Shown here: in pieces, positions 37,184 through 45,898 of the stretch
Layout of the letters: every line of letters begins with the position of its first letter
Numbering within the stretch: position 1 is the first letter of the stretch
Assembly: GCF_036013955.1 (NCBI RefSeq)
Contig: NZ_CP107903.1
Location: 2,356,001 to 2,420,000, forward strand
Source: Streptomyces sp. NBC_00459
GTDB lineage: Bacteria; Actinomycetota; Actinomycetes; Streptomycetales; Streptomycetaceae
Reading direction: 5' to 3'
DNA: 64,000 bases
Notes under the pieces: model-generated
Databases searched by the model: none
The model's input: the letters and a program-made list of their open reading frames with translations, nothing else
What the model was told of the DNA's origin: nothing
Translations under genes and position numbers: made by a program

Positions 37184-40100
37184 ATGACAACGCCGACGTA
37201 CCGCCAGGTACCCGCCCAGGTCGACCTGCCCGCCCTTGAGCACGCCGTGCTCGACTTCTGGCGCGAGCAGAAGGTCTTCGCCAAGAGCCTTGAGCAGTCC
37301 GAGGGGCGCCCCGAATGGGTGTTCTACGAGGGCCCGCCCACCGCCAACGGCATGCCGGGGGCCCACCACATCGAGGCCCGCGTCTTCAAGGACGTGTTCC
37401 CGCGCTTCCGCACCATGCGGGGCTACCACGTGGCCCGCAAGGCCGGCTGGGACTGCCACGGCCTCCCGGTGGAGCTGGCGGTCGAGAAGGAGCTCGGCTT
37501 CTCCGGCAAGCAGGACATCGAGGCGTACGGCATCGCCGAGTTCAACGCCAAGTGCCGTGAGTCCGTGACCCGGCACACGGACGCCTTCGAGGCGCTCACG
37601 ACCCGCATGGGGTACTGGACCGACCTCCACGACCCTTACCGCACGATGGACCCCGAGTACATCGAGTCGGTCTGGTGGTCGCTGAAGACGATCTTCGACA
37701 AGGGCCTGCTGACCCAGGACCACCGCGTCGCCCCCTGGTGCCCGCGCTGCGGCACGGGGCTGTCGGACCACGAGCTGGCCCAGGGCTACGAGACGGTCGT
37801 CGACCCCTCCGTGTACGTCCGTTTCCCGCTCACCTCCGGTCCGCTGGCCGGCCAGGCCGCGCTCGTCGTCTGGACGACGACGCCCTGGACGCTGGTCTCC
37901 AACACCGCCGTCGCCGCCCACCCCGACGTCACCTACGTGGTGGCGACGAACGGTTCGCCCGACGGCGAGAAGCTCGTCGTCGCCGAGCCGCTCCTCACCA
38001 AGGCGCTCGGCGAGGAGTGGCAGCCCACCGGCCAGACCTTCACCGGCGCCGAGATGGAGCGCTGGTCCTATCAACGTCCGTTCGAGCTGGTCGAGTTCCC
38101 GGCGGACGTGCCCACCCACTACGTGGTGAACGCGGACTACGTGACGACCGAGGACGGTACGGGTCTGGTCCACCAGTCCCCCGCCTTCGGTGAGGAAGAC
38201 CTCAAGGTGTGCCGCGCGTACGGCCTGCCGGTCGTGAACCCCGTCCGCCCGGACGGCACCTTCGAGGAGGACGTCCCCCTCGTGGGCGGCGTCTTCTTCA
38301 AGAAGGCGGACGAAAAGCTCACGGAGGACCTCCAGCAGCGCGGCCTGCTCTTCAAGCACATCCCGTACGAGCACAGCTACCCGCACTGCTGGCGCTGCCA
38401 CACCGCGCTCCTCTACTACGCGCAGCCGTCCTGGTACATCCGCACCACGGCCGTCAAGGACCGGCTCCTCCAGGAGAACGAGAAGACCAACTGGTTCCCG
38501 GACACCGTCAAGAACGGCCGGTACGGCGACTGGCTGAACAACAACATCGACTGGGCGCTCTCCCGCAACCGCTACTGGGGCACCCCGCTCCCGATCTGGC
38601 GCTGCGAGGAGGACCACCTCACGGTCGTCGGCTCCCGCGCGGAGCTGACCCAGCTCACGGGCACCGACCAGTCGGACCTGGACCCGCACCGCCCGTTCAT
38701 CGACGCGGTCACCTTCGTCTGTCCCCAGGGCGACTGCGGACAGACGGCCACGCGCGTGCCGGAGGTCATCGACGCCTGGTACGACTCGGGTTCGATGCCG
38801 TTCGCGCAGTGGGGGTACCCGTACAAGAACAAGGAACTGTTCGAGTCCCGCTACCCGGCGCAGTTCATCAGCGAGGCCATCGACCAGACACGCGGCTGGT
38901 TCTACACGCTGATGGCGGTCGGCACGCTCGTCTTCGACAAGTCGTCCTACGAGAACGTGGTCTGCCTCGGCCACATCCTCGCCGAGGACGGCCGCAAGAT
39001 GTCCAAGCACCTGGGCAACACCCTCGACCCGATCCCGCTGATGGACCGGCACGGCGCGGACGCTGTGCGCTGGTTCATGGCGGCCGGCGGTTCCCCGTGG
39101 GCGGCCCGCCGTGTCGGCCACGGCACCATCCAGGAGGTCGTCCGCAAGACGCTCCTCACGTACTGGAACACGGTCGCCTTCCAGGCCCTGTACGCGCGCA
39201 CGTCGAACTGGGCCCCCTCCGCGGCGGACCCGGCCCCGGCCGACCGCCCGGTCCTGGACCGCTGGCTGCTGTCCGAACTGCACGCGCTCACCGACCAGGT
39301 GACGCAGGCTCTGGAGTCGTACGACACCCAGCGCGCCGGCAAGCTCCTGTCGGCGTTCGTCGACGACCTGTCCAACTGGTACGTACGCCGGTCCCGGCGC
39401 CGCTTCTGGCAGGGCGACAAGGCCGCGCTGCGCACCCTGCACGAGGTCGTCGAGACGGTCACCAAGCTGATGGCCCCGCTGACCCCGTTCATCACCGAGC
39501 GGGTCTGGCAGGACCTGGTGGTACCGGTGACCCCGGGCGCCCCCGAATCCGTCCATCTGACCTCCTGGCCCGAGGCGGACCTGTCCGCGATCGACCCGGA
39601 GCTGTCGAAGCAGATGGTGCTCGTACGGCGGCTGGTCGAGCTCGGCCGTGCCACGCGCGCGGAGTCGGGCGTGAAGACGCGCCAGCCGCTGTCCCGCGCG
39701 CTCGTTGCGGCGGCCGGTTTCGACACCCTGGACCGCGAACTGCACGCGCAGATCACGGAGGAGCTGAACGTCAGCTCCCTCGCGTCCCTCTCCGAAGTCG
39801 GCGGCTCGCTGGTCGACACCACGGCCAAGGCCAACTTCCGTGCCCTGGGCAAGCGGTTCGGCAAGCGCGTCCAGGACGTCGCGAAGGCCGTCGCGAACGC
39901 CGACGCGGCCTCGCTGTCCCTCGCCCTGCGCGCGGGCACGGCGTCGGTCGAGGTCGACGGCGAGACGGTCACCCTGGCCCCGGACGAGGTCATCATCACG
40001 GAGACCCCGCGCGAGGGCTGGTCGGTGGCGTCCGACTCGGGCGCGACGGTCGCCCTCGACCTGGAGATCACGGAGGAGCTGCGTCAGGCGGGCCTCGCCC

Positions 40101-40342
40101 GGGACGCGATCCGGCTGATCCAGGAGGCCCGCAAGAACAGCGGCCTCGACGTGGCCGACCGCATCGCGCTCCGCTGGACGTCCACGGACCCGGCGGTCAC
40201 CGCGGCCCTGACCGAGCACTCGGGTCTGATCGCCGACGAGGTCCTGGCAACGGACTTCGCCGGCAGTGAGGCGGACGACACCTACGGGGACCCGTTCACG
40301 GACGAGGGCCTGTCGCTGACGTTCCGCCTGCGCAAGGCATAA
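37184..40342 (+). CDS. ileS: Isoleucyl-tRNA synthetase, eukaryote-like type 2 with GAHH signature
   Basis: A 1052-residue class I synthetase that charges tRNA(Ile). The ATG at 37184 follows GGAGGAAG with a good gap. The HIGH-equivalent motif reads GPPTANGMPGAHH, that is GXHH at residues 59-62 rather than HXGH. The other signature is GRKMSKHLGN (KMSKS loop, residues 605-609). The editing domain (CP1) contains VVWTTTPWTLVSNTAVAAHPD. Long C-terminal tRNA-binding domains fit the IleRS2 class, which tends to resist mupirocin. Regulation is by the T-box leader. Two hairpins follow the stop codon. Confidence 0.96.
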   Translation: MTTPTYRQVPAQVDLPALEHAVLDFWREQKVFAKSLEQSEGRPEWVFYEGPPTANGMPGAHHIEARVFKDVFPRFRTMRGYHVARKAGWDCHGLPVELAVEKELGFSGKQDIEAYGIAEFNAKCRESVTRHTDAFEALTTRMGYWTDLHDPYRTMDPEYIESVWWSLKTIFDKGLLTQDHRVAPWCPRCGTGLSDHELAQGYETVVDPSVYVRFPLTSGPLAGQAALVVWTTTPWTLVSNTAVAAHPDVTYVVATNGSPDGEKLVVAEPLLTKALGEEWQPTGQTFTGAEMERWSYQRPFELVEFPADVPTHYVVNADYVTTEDGTGLVHQSPAFGEEDLKVCRAYGLPVVNPVRPDGTFEEDVPLVGGVFFKKADEKLTEDLQQRGLLFKHIPYEHSYPHCWRCHTALLYYAQPSWYIRTTAVKDRLLQENEKTNWFPDTVKNGRYGDWLNNNIDWALSRNRYWGTPLPIWRCEEDHLTVVGSRAELTQLTGTDQSDLDPHRPFIDAVTFVCPQGDCGQTATRVPEVIDAWYDSGSMPFAQWGYPYKNKELFESRYPAQFISEAIDQTRGWFYTLMAVGTLVFDKSSYENVVCLGHILAEDGRKMSKHLGNTLDPIPLMDRHGADAVRWFMAAGGSPWAARRVGHGTIQEVVRKTLLTYWNTVAFQALYARTSNWAPSAADPAPADRPVLDRWLLSELHALTDQVTQALESYDTQRAGKLLSAFVDDLSNWYVRRSRRRFWQGDKAALRTLHEVVETVTKLMAPLTPFITERVWQDLVVPVTPGAPESVHLTSWPEADLSAIDPELSKQMVLVRRLVELGRATRAESGVKTRQPLSRALVAAAGFDTLDRELHAQITEELNVSSLASLSEVGGSLVDTTAKANFRALGKRFGKRVQDVAKAVANADAASLSLALRAGTASVEVDGETVTLAPDEVIITETPREGWSVASDSGATVALDLEITEELRQAGLARDAIRLIQEARKNSGLDVADRIALRWTSTDPAVTAALTEHSGLIADEVLATDFAGSEADDTYGDPFTDEGLSLTFRLRKA

Positions 40343-40367
40343 CCGAGGCAGCGCACACAGCACATAC

Positions 40368-40410
40368 GAAGGCCCGGTTCCACCGACCGACTCGGCGGAA
40401 CCGGGCCTTC
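40368..40410 (+). terminator. Terminator after ileS
   Basis: Perfect 14-bp arms (40368-40381 and 40397-40410, GAAGGCCCGGTTCC and complement) with further pairing inside a 15-nt loop, 25 bp after the ileS stop. Confidence 0.85.
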
Positions 40411-40442
40411 GGCGTCACGGGCACGGAAGCGGTCACGCAAAA

Positions 40443-40478
40443 GGGCGGGGCCCCGGAAGAAAATCCGGGGCCCCGCCC
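40443..40478. terminator. Second terminator, facing divIVA
   Basis: Perfect 15-bp arms GGGCGGGGCCCCGGA (40443-40457) and complement (40464-40478) enclose an A-rich loop. On the minus strand it lies 36 bp after the divIVA stop, so it probably ends the division-gene transcripts. Confidence 0.85.
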
Positions 40479-40514
40479 TGAACGCCGACGACGCCTAAGG
40501 CGTACTAAAGGCCG

Positions 40515-41771
40515 TCAGTTGTCGTCCTCGTCGATCAGAAAGCCGCGCATCGGTGAGGGAGCCTGACCCATCGGAGACGGGCCCTGCGGCCGGACCGGAG
40601 CCATGGGCTGGGTCATGGCCGGGGACATCTGCTGCTGGCCGCCGTAGGACTGGGCGCCCGGGCCGGGACCACCCATGCCCTGGTTGCCGCCGTACGACGG
40701 GGCACCGGCGCCGGCCGGAGCCATCGAGGGCGCCGGGGACGGCGGCAGGGAAGCCGTGGCAGGAGTACGCGGCGGAGCCAGCGAGTCGTCGGCCTGGGTC
40801 TCCAGCTGACGCAGCTGCGACTCCAGGTAGGACTTCAGGCGGGTGCGGTACTCGCGCTCGAAGCCGCGCAGATCCTCGACCTTGCGCTCCAGCGTGGCGC
40901 GGGCGGACTCCAGGGAGCCCATCGCGACGCGGTGCTTCTCCTGGGCGTCCCGCTCAAGAGCATCGGCCTTGGCGCGGGCGTCGCGCTCCAGGCCCTCGGC
41001 GCGGCTGCGTGCCTCGCCGACGATCTTGTTGGCCTCGGAACGGGCCTCGGCGATCGCCTGGTCGGCGGTCTGCTGGGCCAGCGAGAGAACACGTGCGGCG
41101 CTGTCGCCGCCGGGACCCTGACCGGGGCCGCCCATCATCTGCGGGGGACCGCCCATCGGGCCGCCCATCTGCTGCATCTGACCCTGCATCTGCTGACCGG
41201 GCATCTGCTGCATCTGGCCGGGCATACCGCCCTGGCCCATCTGACCCTGCATCGGACCCTGACCCATGGGGCCCTGGCCCATCTGACCCTGCATGGGGTT
41301 CTGACCCATCGGGCCCTGACCCATCGGGCCGGGACCCTGCGGACCACCCTGGCCGCCTTGGCCCGGGGGCAACTGCGGCGCACCGCTGGGCAGCTGGGGC
41401 GGGCCGCCCATGGGGCCGCCCATCTGCTGCTGCGGCGGGCCCGATATGCCGGCGGGCACCGGGCCGCCGGGACCTCGCATGCCCTGCGGCATACCCTGCT
41501 GCGGCATGCCTTGCTGGGGCATGCCCTGTTGCTGCATGCCCTGCTGCTGGTCCTGTTCCGGAGGCTTGCGCATGCCCTGTTGCTGGTTCTGGGCAGCGGC
41601 ACGCGTGGCAGCGGCCAGCTTGGCGCGCAGATCCTCGTTCTCGCGGAGCAGGCGGGTCAGTTCGGCTTCAACCTCGTCGAGGAAGGCATCGACCTCGTCC
41701 TCGTCATAGCCTTCTCGGAGGCGGACGGTCGTGAACTGCTTGTTCCGCACATCCTCGGGGGTCAATGGCAT
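40515..41771 (-). CDS. divIVA: DivIVA / Wag31 polar growth protein
   Basis: A 418-residue coiled-coil scaffold that marks hyphal tips and directs apical growth and branching in Streptomyces. The membrane-binding N-terminal domain is [20 protein letters not shown] with [15 protein letters not shown] long Met/Gln/Gly/Pro-rich low-complexity stretch (about residues 65-220, repeated QQGMPQQGM and QMGQGPMG units) separates it from the second coiled coil ([22 protein letters not shown] onward). The C terminus is GFLIDEDDN. It is the last gene of the cluster and is followed by a terminator. Confidence 0.96.
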   Translation of the reverse strand: MPLTPEDVRNKQFTTVRLREGYDEDEVDAFLDEVEAELTRLLRENEDLRAKLAAATRAAAQNQQQGMRKPPEQDQQQGMQQQGMPQQGMPQQGMPQGMRGPGGPVPAGISGPPQQQMGGPMGGPPQLPSGAPQLPPGQGGQGGPQGPGPMGQGPMGQNPMQGQMGQGPMGQGPMQGQMGQGGMPGQMQQMPGQQMQGQMQQMGGPMGGPPQMMGGPGQGPGGDSAARVLSLAQQTADQAIAEARSEANKIVGEARSRAEGLERDARAKADALERDAQEKHRVAMGSLESARATLERKVEDLRGFEREYRTRLKSYLESQLRQLETQADDSLAPPRTPATASLPPSPAPSMAPAGAGAPSYGGNQGMGGPGPGAQSYGGQQQMSPAMTQPMAPVRPQGPSPMGQAPSPMRGFLIDEDDN

Positions 41772-41817
41772 CTCTTCACCTCAACGTAGTCGTCGGCATT
41801 CGGCAAGACCGTATCGT

Positions 41818-42108
41818 TCACACCAACACCGACCTGACGACGGTGATCAGGATGTACACGATGATCATCAGTACGAAGAAGGACAGGTCGAGCGCCACGC
41901 CCCCGAGACGCAACGGCGGGATGACCCGCCGCAGAAGCTTGAGCGGTGGATCAGTGACAGTGTAGGTGGCCTCCAGAATGACCACCATCGCCTTGCCGGG
42001 CTGCCATGAGCGGGCGAACTGGAAGACGTAGTCCATGACCAACCGGAAGATCAGCACGATGAGGAAGCACATCAGCGCGATGTAGAGAACCTGTCCAACC
42101 ACGCTCAT
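41818..42108 (-). CDS. YggT family membrane protein
   Basis: A 96-residue protein from the ATG at 42108 (MSVVGQVLYIALMCFLIVLI). Two membrane segments flank a loop with the family pattern YTVTDPPLKLLRRVIPP. YggT proteins lie next to sepF and divIVA in many Gram-positives; they are linked to division and osmotic tolerance but have no defined activity. It lies between sepF and divIVA. Confidence 0.93.
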   Translation of the reverse strand: MSVVGQVLYIALMCFLIVLIFRLVMDYVFQFARSWQPGKAMVVILEATYTVTDPPLKLLRRVIPPLRLGGVALDLSFFVLMIIVYILITVVRSVLV

Positions 42109-42193
42109 GATCCGCGCTTCCCTCTCCCCTGTTTCCCGTGCTGCTGGTACTGCTGCTGGTACCGACTTGTTACTGCTGTTCCGGTCGTGCGTC

Positions 42194-42844
42194 TCAGCTC
42201 TGGTTGAAGAACCCGCCCTCTGCGATGCGGGCCTTGTCCTCCGCCGTGACATCGACGTTAGCAGGCGACAACAGGAACACCTTCTGCGTCACCCGCTCGA
42301 TGCTGCCGTGAAGACCAAACACCAAACCGGCCGCAAAGTCGACAAGTCGCTTCGCATCTGTGTCATCCATCTCAGTGAGATTCATGATCACAGGAGTGCC
42401 CTCACGGAAGTGTTCCCCGATGGTACGGGCCTCGTTGTAGGTCCGGGGGTGAAGCGTGGTGATCCGGTAAGGCTCTCGTTCCGACACGACCTTGGGCATG
42501 ATCACCGGTGCGTTCTTCTCCATGCTTTGACGTTCTTGTGTGATGGACGCCACGGGCGCGATCCGCGCCGGACGCCCGGATTCCGCGCCCAGCGAAGCGG
42601 AATGCGGCACCGGATCACGCGGAGCCGACGGCTGTACCACTCGTACCGATTCGTCCCTTTGGGACTGATGAGGCTGGTGAGAACCGTGCGGCTGATGCGA
42701 GGGCTCACGCCGCCGCAGGTCACGCTCGGGCTCCGGGTCGAGTTCGGGCTCGAAGTCGTCATCGGGGTCGAATCCCCGGCCGTCGTACCCATCGTCCTCC
42801 ACGAGGCCGAGGTAGACCGCCATCTTGCGCATCGCGCCGGCCAT
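42194..42844 (-). CDS. sepF: Cell division protein SepF
   Basis: A 216-residue FtsZ-associated protein, needed to anchor Z rings in bacteria lacking FtsA. The N-terminal amphipathic membrane-binding helix is [16 protein letters not shown]. An acidic then His/Gln-rich linker follows. The C-terminal SepF domain contains [20 protein letters not shown] and [27 protein letters not shown]. The start ATG at 42844 (MAGAMRKM) is used; 42832 is possible. No ftsA is in the window, consistent with SepF as the main FtsZ anchor. Confidence 0.96.
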   Translation of the reverse strand: MAGAMRKMAVYLGLVEDDGYDGRGFDPDDDFEPELDPEPERDLRRREPSHQPHGSHQPHQSQRDESVRVVQPSAPRDPVPHSASLGAESGRPARIAPVASITQERQSMEKNAPVIMPKVVSEREPYRITTLHPRTYNEARTIGEHFREGTPVIMNLTEMDDTDAKRLVDFAAGLVFGLHGSIERVTQKVFLLSPANVDVTAEDKARIAEGGFFNQS

Positions 42845-42914
42845 GCTCTGAGTCCTCCGCTCTGTGGTGGATCGACTGACGAATGCCAAGTGCCCGCGAT
42901 CCACGAGGTCGTTA

Positions 42915-42934
42915 TTACCGCCTCTCAGCGGTAA
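42915..42934. promoter_or_regulatory. Inverted repeat TTACCGC-6-GCGGTAA before sepF
   Basis: Perfect 7-bp arms with a CTCTCA spacer, 70 bp upstream of the sepF start in the yggS-sepF gap. It may be an operator or a weak hairpin; nothing distinguishes these. Confidence 0.35.
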
Positions 42935-42973
42935 TGACCATATTTTCTGCTGTGGTCCGACTTCCTGGCGACG

Positions 42974-43693
42974 TTACCCGAGCCTGGGACGGACTCCGAG
43001 TACCGCACTGCCGACGCGTACATGTGTCGCCCCGGCCGCCACGGCCTTTTCGAGGTCCGCACTCATCCCTGCGGACACCATGTTCGCAGCCGGATGCGTG
43101 CGGCGCATAGCAGTCGACAAATCCATCAGCCGCTCGAACGCCACAAGTTCACGTCCGGCATACGGTCCGGTCAGTGGCGCGACGGTCATCAGCCCGTCGA
43201 GCCTGAGCCCCTCGGCCCCGGCGACCAGGTCGGCCAACTCCTCGATTCCGCCCGGCCCCACGCCCCCGCGCTCCCCGCGCGCGCTCTCCTCCGCGTCCAG
43301 CGCGACCTGGATCAGACAGCCCACCTCACGCCCGGCCCGTACGGCCTCCCTGGACAGCCCGGAGACCAGCCGGTCACGGTCGACGGACTGCACGACGTCG
43401 GCGTAACCGACCACGGAACGTACCTTGTTGGTCTGCAACTGGCCCACGAAATGCCAGGTGAGCGACAGATCCGAGCACGCCTCGGCCTTGGGCGACGCGT
43501 CCTGGTCGCGGTTCTCGGCCACATGACGCACACCGAGCTCCCACAGGATCCGCACATCGCTCGCGGGGTAGGTCTTGGTGACGACGATCAGCGTCACCTC
43601 CTCGCGCTTGCGGCCCGCCGCCGAGCAGGCCGTCGCGATACGCTCTTCCACTGCTGCCAGATTTGCGGCGAGTTCGCCCTTACGGTCCGTCAT
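42974..43693 (-). CDS. yggS: YggS-type PLP homeostasis protein
   Basis: A 239-residue PLP-binding protein with the fold-type III barrel. The PLP lysine is K40 in TLIVVTKTYPASDV, and the phosphate site is near ANMVSAGMSADLEKAVAAGATHVRVGSAVLG (read in parts). It buffers free PLP and has no known catalytic activity. The ATG at 43693 is 6 bp after the pgeF stop. This yggS-sepF-yggT-divIVA order is the standard Gram-positive arrangement. Confidence 0.95.
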   Translation of the reverse strand: MTDRKGELAANLAAVEERIATACSAAGRKREEVTLIVVTKTYPASDVRILWELGVRHVAENRDQDASPKAEACSDLSLTWHFVGQLQTNKVRSVVGYADVVQSVDRDRLVSGLSREAVRAGREVGCLIQVALDAEESARGERGGVGPGGIEELADLVAGAEGLRLDGLMTVAPLTGPYAGRELVAFERLMDLSTAMRRTHPAANMVSAGMSADLEKAVAAGATHVRVGSAVLGVRPRLG

Positions 43694-43699
43694 GTCCTA

Positions 43700-44437
43700 T
43701 CAGTCCAGCCAGACATAGCCTGCGAGCCGCCCGGTGGTCCGGTCGCGGCGGTACGAGAAGTGGTCGGCGGACTCCCGCGTGCACACCGGCGACTGCTGCC
43801 GGTCACGCACCCCGAGCCGCTCCAACTGGGCGTGCACTCCCGCGACCACGTCGACCGCCGGGGTGCCCCAGCCGGTCTCTGCGTACGCGGCGGGTTCGAC
43901 GGCGGCGACGTCGGCGCGCATCTCCTCCGGTACCTCGTAGCACCGGCCGCAGACCGCGGGGCCGGTGCGGGCGACGATCCGGGCGGGGTCGGCGCCGAGC
44001 GATTCCATGGCGTCCACGGCGGCGGGGACGATCCCGGCGACCATGCCGGGCCGGCCCGCGTGGGCCGCGGCGACCACCCCGGCGACCGGGTCGGCCAGCA
44101 GGACCGGGACGCAGTCGGCGGTGAGGACGGCGAGGGCGAGGCCGCGGGCGGCGGTCACCAGACCGTCGACGGACGGGATGTCCCGGGTGGTCCACGGCCC
44201 GTCGACCTCGGCGACATCGTTGCCGTGCACCTGGTTCATCCAGACCACCCGGCCCGGGTCGAGACCCAGGGACTTGGCGGCCAGTTCACGATTCGTGCGG
44301 ACGGCTTCCCGGTCGTCGCCGACCGCTCCGCCGAGGTTGAGCTCCTCGTACGGAACGGCGCTCACCCCGCCCCACCGGTCGGTGAAGGCGAAGTGCGCGC
44401 CGCTCGCGTCGCTCGTTCCGGAGCGTTGTCCTATCAC
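43700..44437 (-). CDS. pgeF: Peptidoglycan editing factor / polyphenol oxidase (YfiH, DUF152)
   Basis: A 245-residue member of the YfiH/PgeF family. Metal-binding residues occur in [30 protein letters not shown] and [11 protein letters not shown]. In E. coli PgeF removes wrongly incorporated L-Ser from UDP-MurNAc precursors; other members were named laccases. The usual HAGWRG box reads HAGRPG here, a small departure. The GTG at 44437 overlaps the ftsZ stop (GTGA), so it is coupled to ftsZ. Confidence 0.92.
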   Translation of the reverse strand: MIGQRSGTSDASGAHFAFTDRWGGVSAVPYEELNLGGAVGDDREAVRTNRELAAKSLGLDPGRVVWMNQVHGNDVAEVDGPWTTRDIPSVDGLVTAARGLALAVLTADCVPVLLADPVAGVVAAAHAGRPGMVAGIVPAAVDAMESLGADPARIVARTGPAVCGRCYEVPEEMRADVAAVEPAAYAETGWGTPAVDVVAGVHAQLERLGVRDRQQSPVCTRESADHFSYRRDRTTGRLAGYVWLD

Positions 44438-45621
44438 TTCAGGAAGTCCGGCACGTCCAGTTCCTCGGCCGTGCTGTCCGAGTAGGACCGGGACGGCGGA
44501 ACCGGCGGCGAGACCGGGATCTCGTTGACCGGCTCCGGGGCGGGTGCCGGGGCCTCCTTCGGCGTGACGCTGCCGAGCGACCCGAAGGACGGACGGCTCT
44601 CGGTCCGTACCGGCGTGGGTTCGTCGCGCTTGGCGCCGGCCGAGCCGAGGATGTTGTCGCGCTTGGCCGGGGGCTGGCCCCCGTCGAAGCCGGCCGCGAT
44701 GACCGTGACCCGGACCTCGTCACCGAGGGCGTCGTCGATGACGGCGCCGAAGATGATGTTGGCCTCGGGGTGCGCGGCCTCGCTGACCAGTTGGGCGGCC
44801 TCGTTGATCTCGAAAAGGCCGAGGTCGGAGCCGCCGGAGATGGAGAGCAGGACGCCCCGGGCGCCGTCGATGGAGGCCTCGAGGAGGGGCGAGGAGATCG
44901 CCATCTCCGCCGCCGCCACCGCGCGGTCGTCGCCGCGGGCCGAGCCGATGCCCATGAGAGCCGAACCCGCCTCGGACATCACGGACTTGACGTCCGCGAA
45001 GTCGAGGTTGATCAGACCGGGGGTGGTGATCAGGTCGGTGATGCCCTGGACACCGGAGAGCAGGACCTGGTCCGCCGACTTGAAGGCGTCGAGGACCGAG
45101 ACCTGGCGGTCCGAGATGGACAGCAGTCGGTCGTTGGGGATGACGATGAGGGTGTCGACCTCTTCGCGGAGTTCCGCGATTCCGTCCTCGGCCTGATTGG
45201 CCCGGCGCCGCCCTTCGAAGGTGAAGGGGCGGGTGACCACGCCGATGGTGAGGGCGCCGAGGTTGCGCGCGATGTTGGCCACGACGGGCGCGCCGCCGGT
45301 GCCGGTGCCGCCACCCTCGCCGGCCGTCACGAAGACCATGTCGGCCCCCTTGAGGACCTCCTCGATCTCCTCGCGGTGGTCCTCTGCCGCCTTGCGGCCG
45401 ACGGCCGGGTTGGCGCCGGCGCCGAGTCCGCGGGTGAGTTCGCGGCCGACGTCGAGCTTGACGTCGGCGTCGCTCATCAACAGCGCCTGAGCATCGGTGT
45501 TGATGGCGATGAACTCGACGCCCTTCAGACCGACCTCGATCATCCGGTTGATGGCATTGACACCACCGCCGCCGACACCGATGACTTTGATGACTGCGAG
45601 GTAGTTCTGCGGTGCTGCCAC
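44434..45621 (-). CDS. ftsZ: Cell division protein FtsZ
   Basis: The tubulin-like GTPase that forms the Z ring, here for sporulation septa and vegetative cross-walls. The protein has 395 residues from the GTG at 45621 ([15 protein letters not shown]). The tubulin signature GGGTGTGG is at residues 103-110. The T7 loop region ([22 protein letters not shown]) is intact. After a Pro/Glu-rich linker the conserved tail ends ELDVPDFLK, the binding site for SepF-type partners. The upstream gap carries candidate WhiA-type motifs. Confidence 0.98.
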   Translation of the reverse strand: MAAPQNYLAVIKVIGVGGGGVNAINRMIEVGLKGVEFIAINTDAQALLMSDADVKLDVGRELTRGLGAGANPAVGRKAAEDHREEIEEVLKGADMVFVTAGEGGGTGTGGAPVVANIARNLGALTIGVVTRPFTFEGRRRANQAEDGIAELREEVDTLIVIPNDRLLSISDRQVSVLDAFKSADQVLLSGVQGITDLITTPGLINLDFADVKSVMSEAGSALMGIGSARGDDRAVAAAEMAISSPLLEASIDGARGVLLSISGGSDLGLFEINEAAQLVSEAAHPEANIIFGAVIDDALGDEVRVTVIAAGFDGGQPPAKRDNILGSAGAKRDEPTPVRTESRPSFGSLGSVTPKEAPAPAPEPVNEIPVSPPVPPSRSYSDSTAEELDVPDFLK

Positions 45622-45898
45622 GTCGAAGGCCTCTCGCCTCGAGTTACGTGTCGCCGTTCGCGCCCTGCGGCGAACGGACAACTCATGCCGAAGTGGGACG
45701 GTCCGAACGCCGACCCGAACCCTAACGTTGAAGTTTAGGGTTACCAGTGTGTCTGTTCCTTGGACTCTTCCGAACAGGACACTAAGTCGACAAGTGGCGC
45801 ACGTTCAACGAACACGCCGAACCTCCCGTTTTTCTTTTCACCCTATGTGATCAGCCATAGCGATGCCCAACCAGGGTGGTGGCCTGCACGGACGGGCG
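45622..45898 (-). promoter_or_regulatory. ftsZ upstream regulatory region
   Basis: This 277-bp gap between ftsQ and ftsZ is long for the cluster. It holds an inverted repeat AACCCTAA/TTAGGGTT (45718-45725 and 45735-45742). Three GACAC motifs, as bound by WhiA with WhiB at sporulation promoters, occur at 45778-45782 (plus) and at 45749-45753 and 45648-45652 (minus). In S. coelicolor several ftsZ promoters, one developmentally induced, map to this gap. I could not assign individual -10/-35 boxes. Confidence 0.55.

Noticed and set aside
35759..40363. A continuous open frame of about 1500 codons antisense to ileS
   Set aside because: It joins the real DksA-like gene to antisense frame. Very GC-rich codon use leaves antisense frames without stops; ileS shows full synthetase motifs on the other strand.
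41400..41700. Met/Cys-rich plus-strand frame opposite divIVA
   Set aside because: The apparent Cys-rich repeats are the complement of the Gln/Gly/Met repeats in divIVA and carry no independent start signals.
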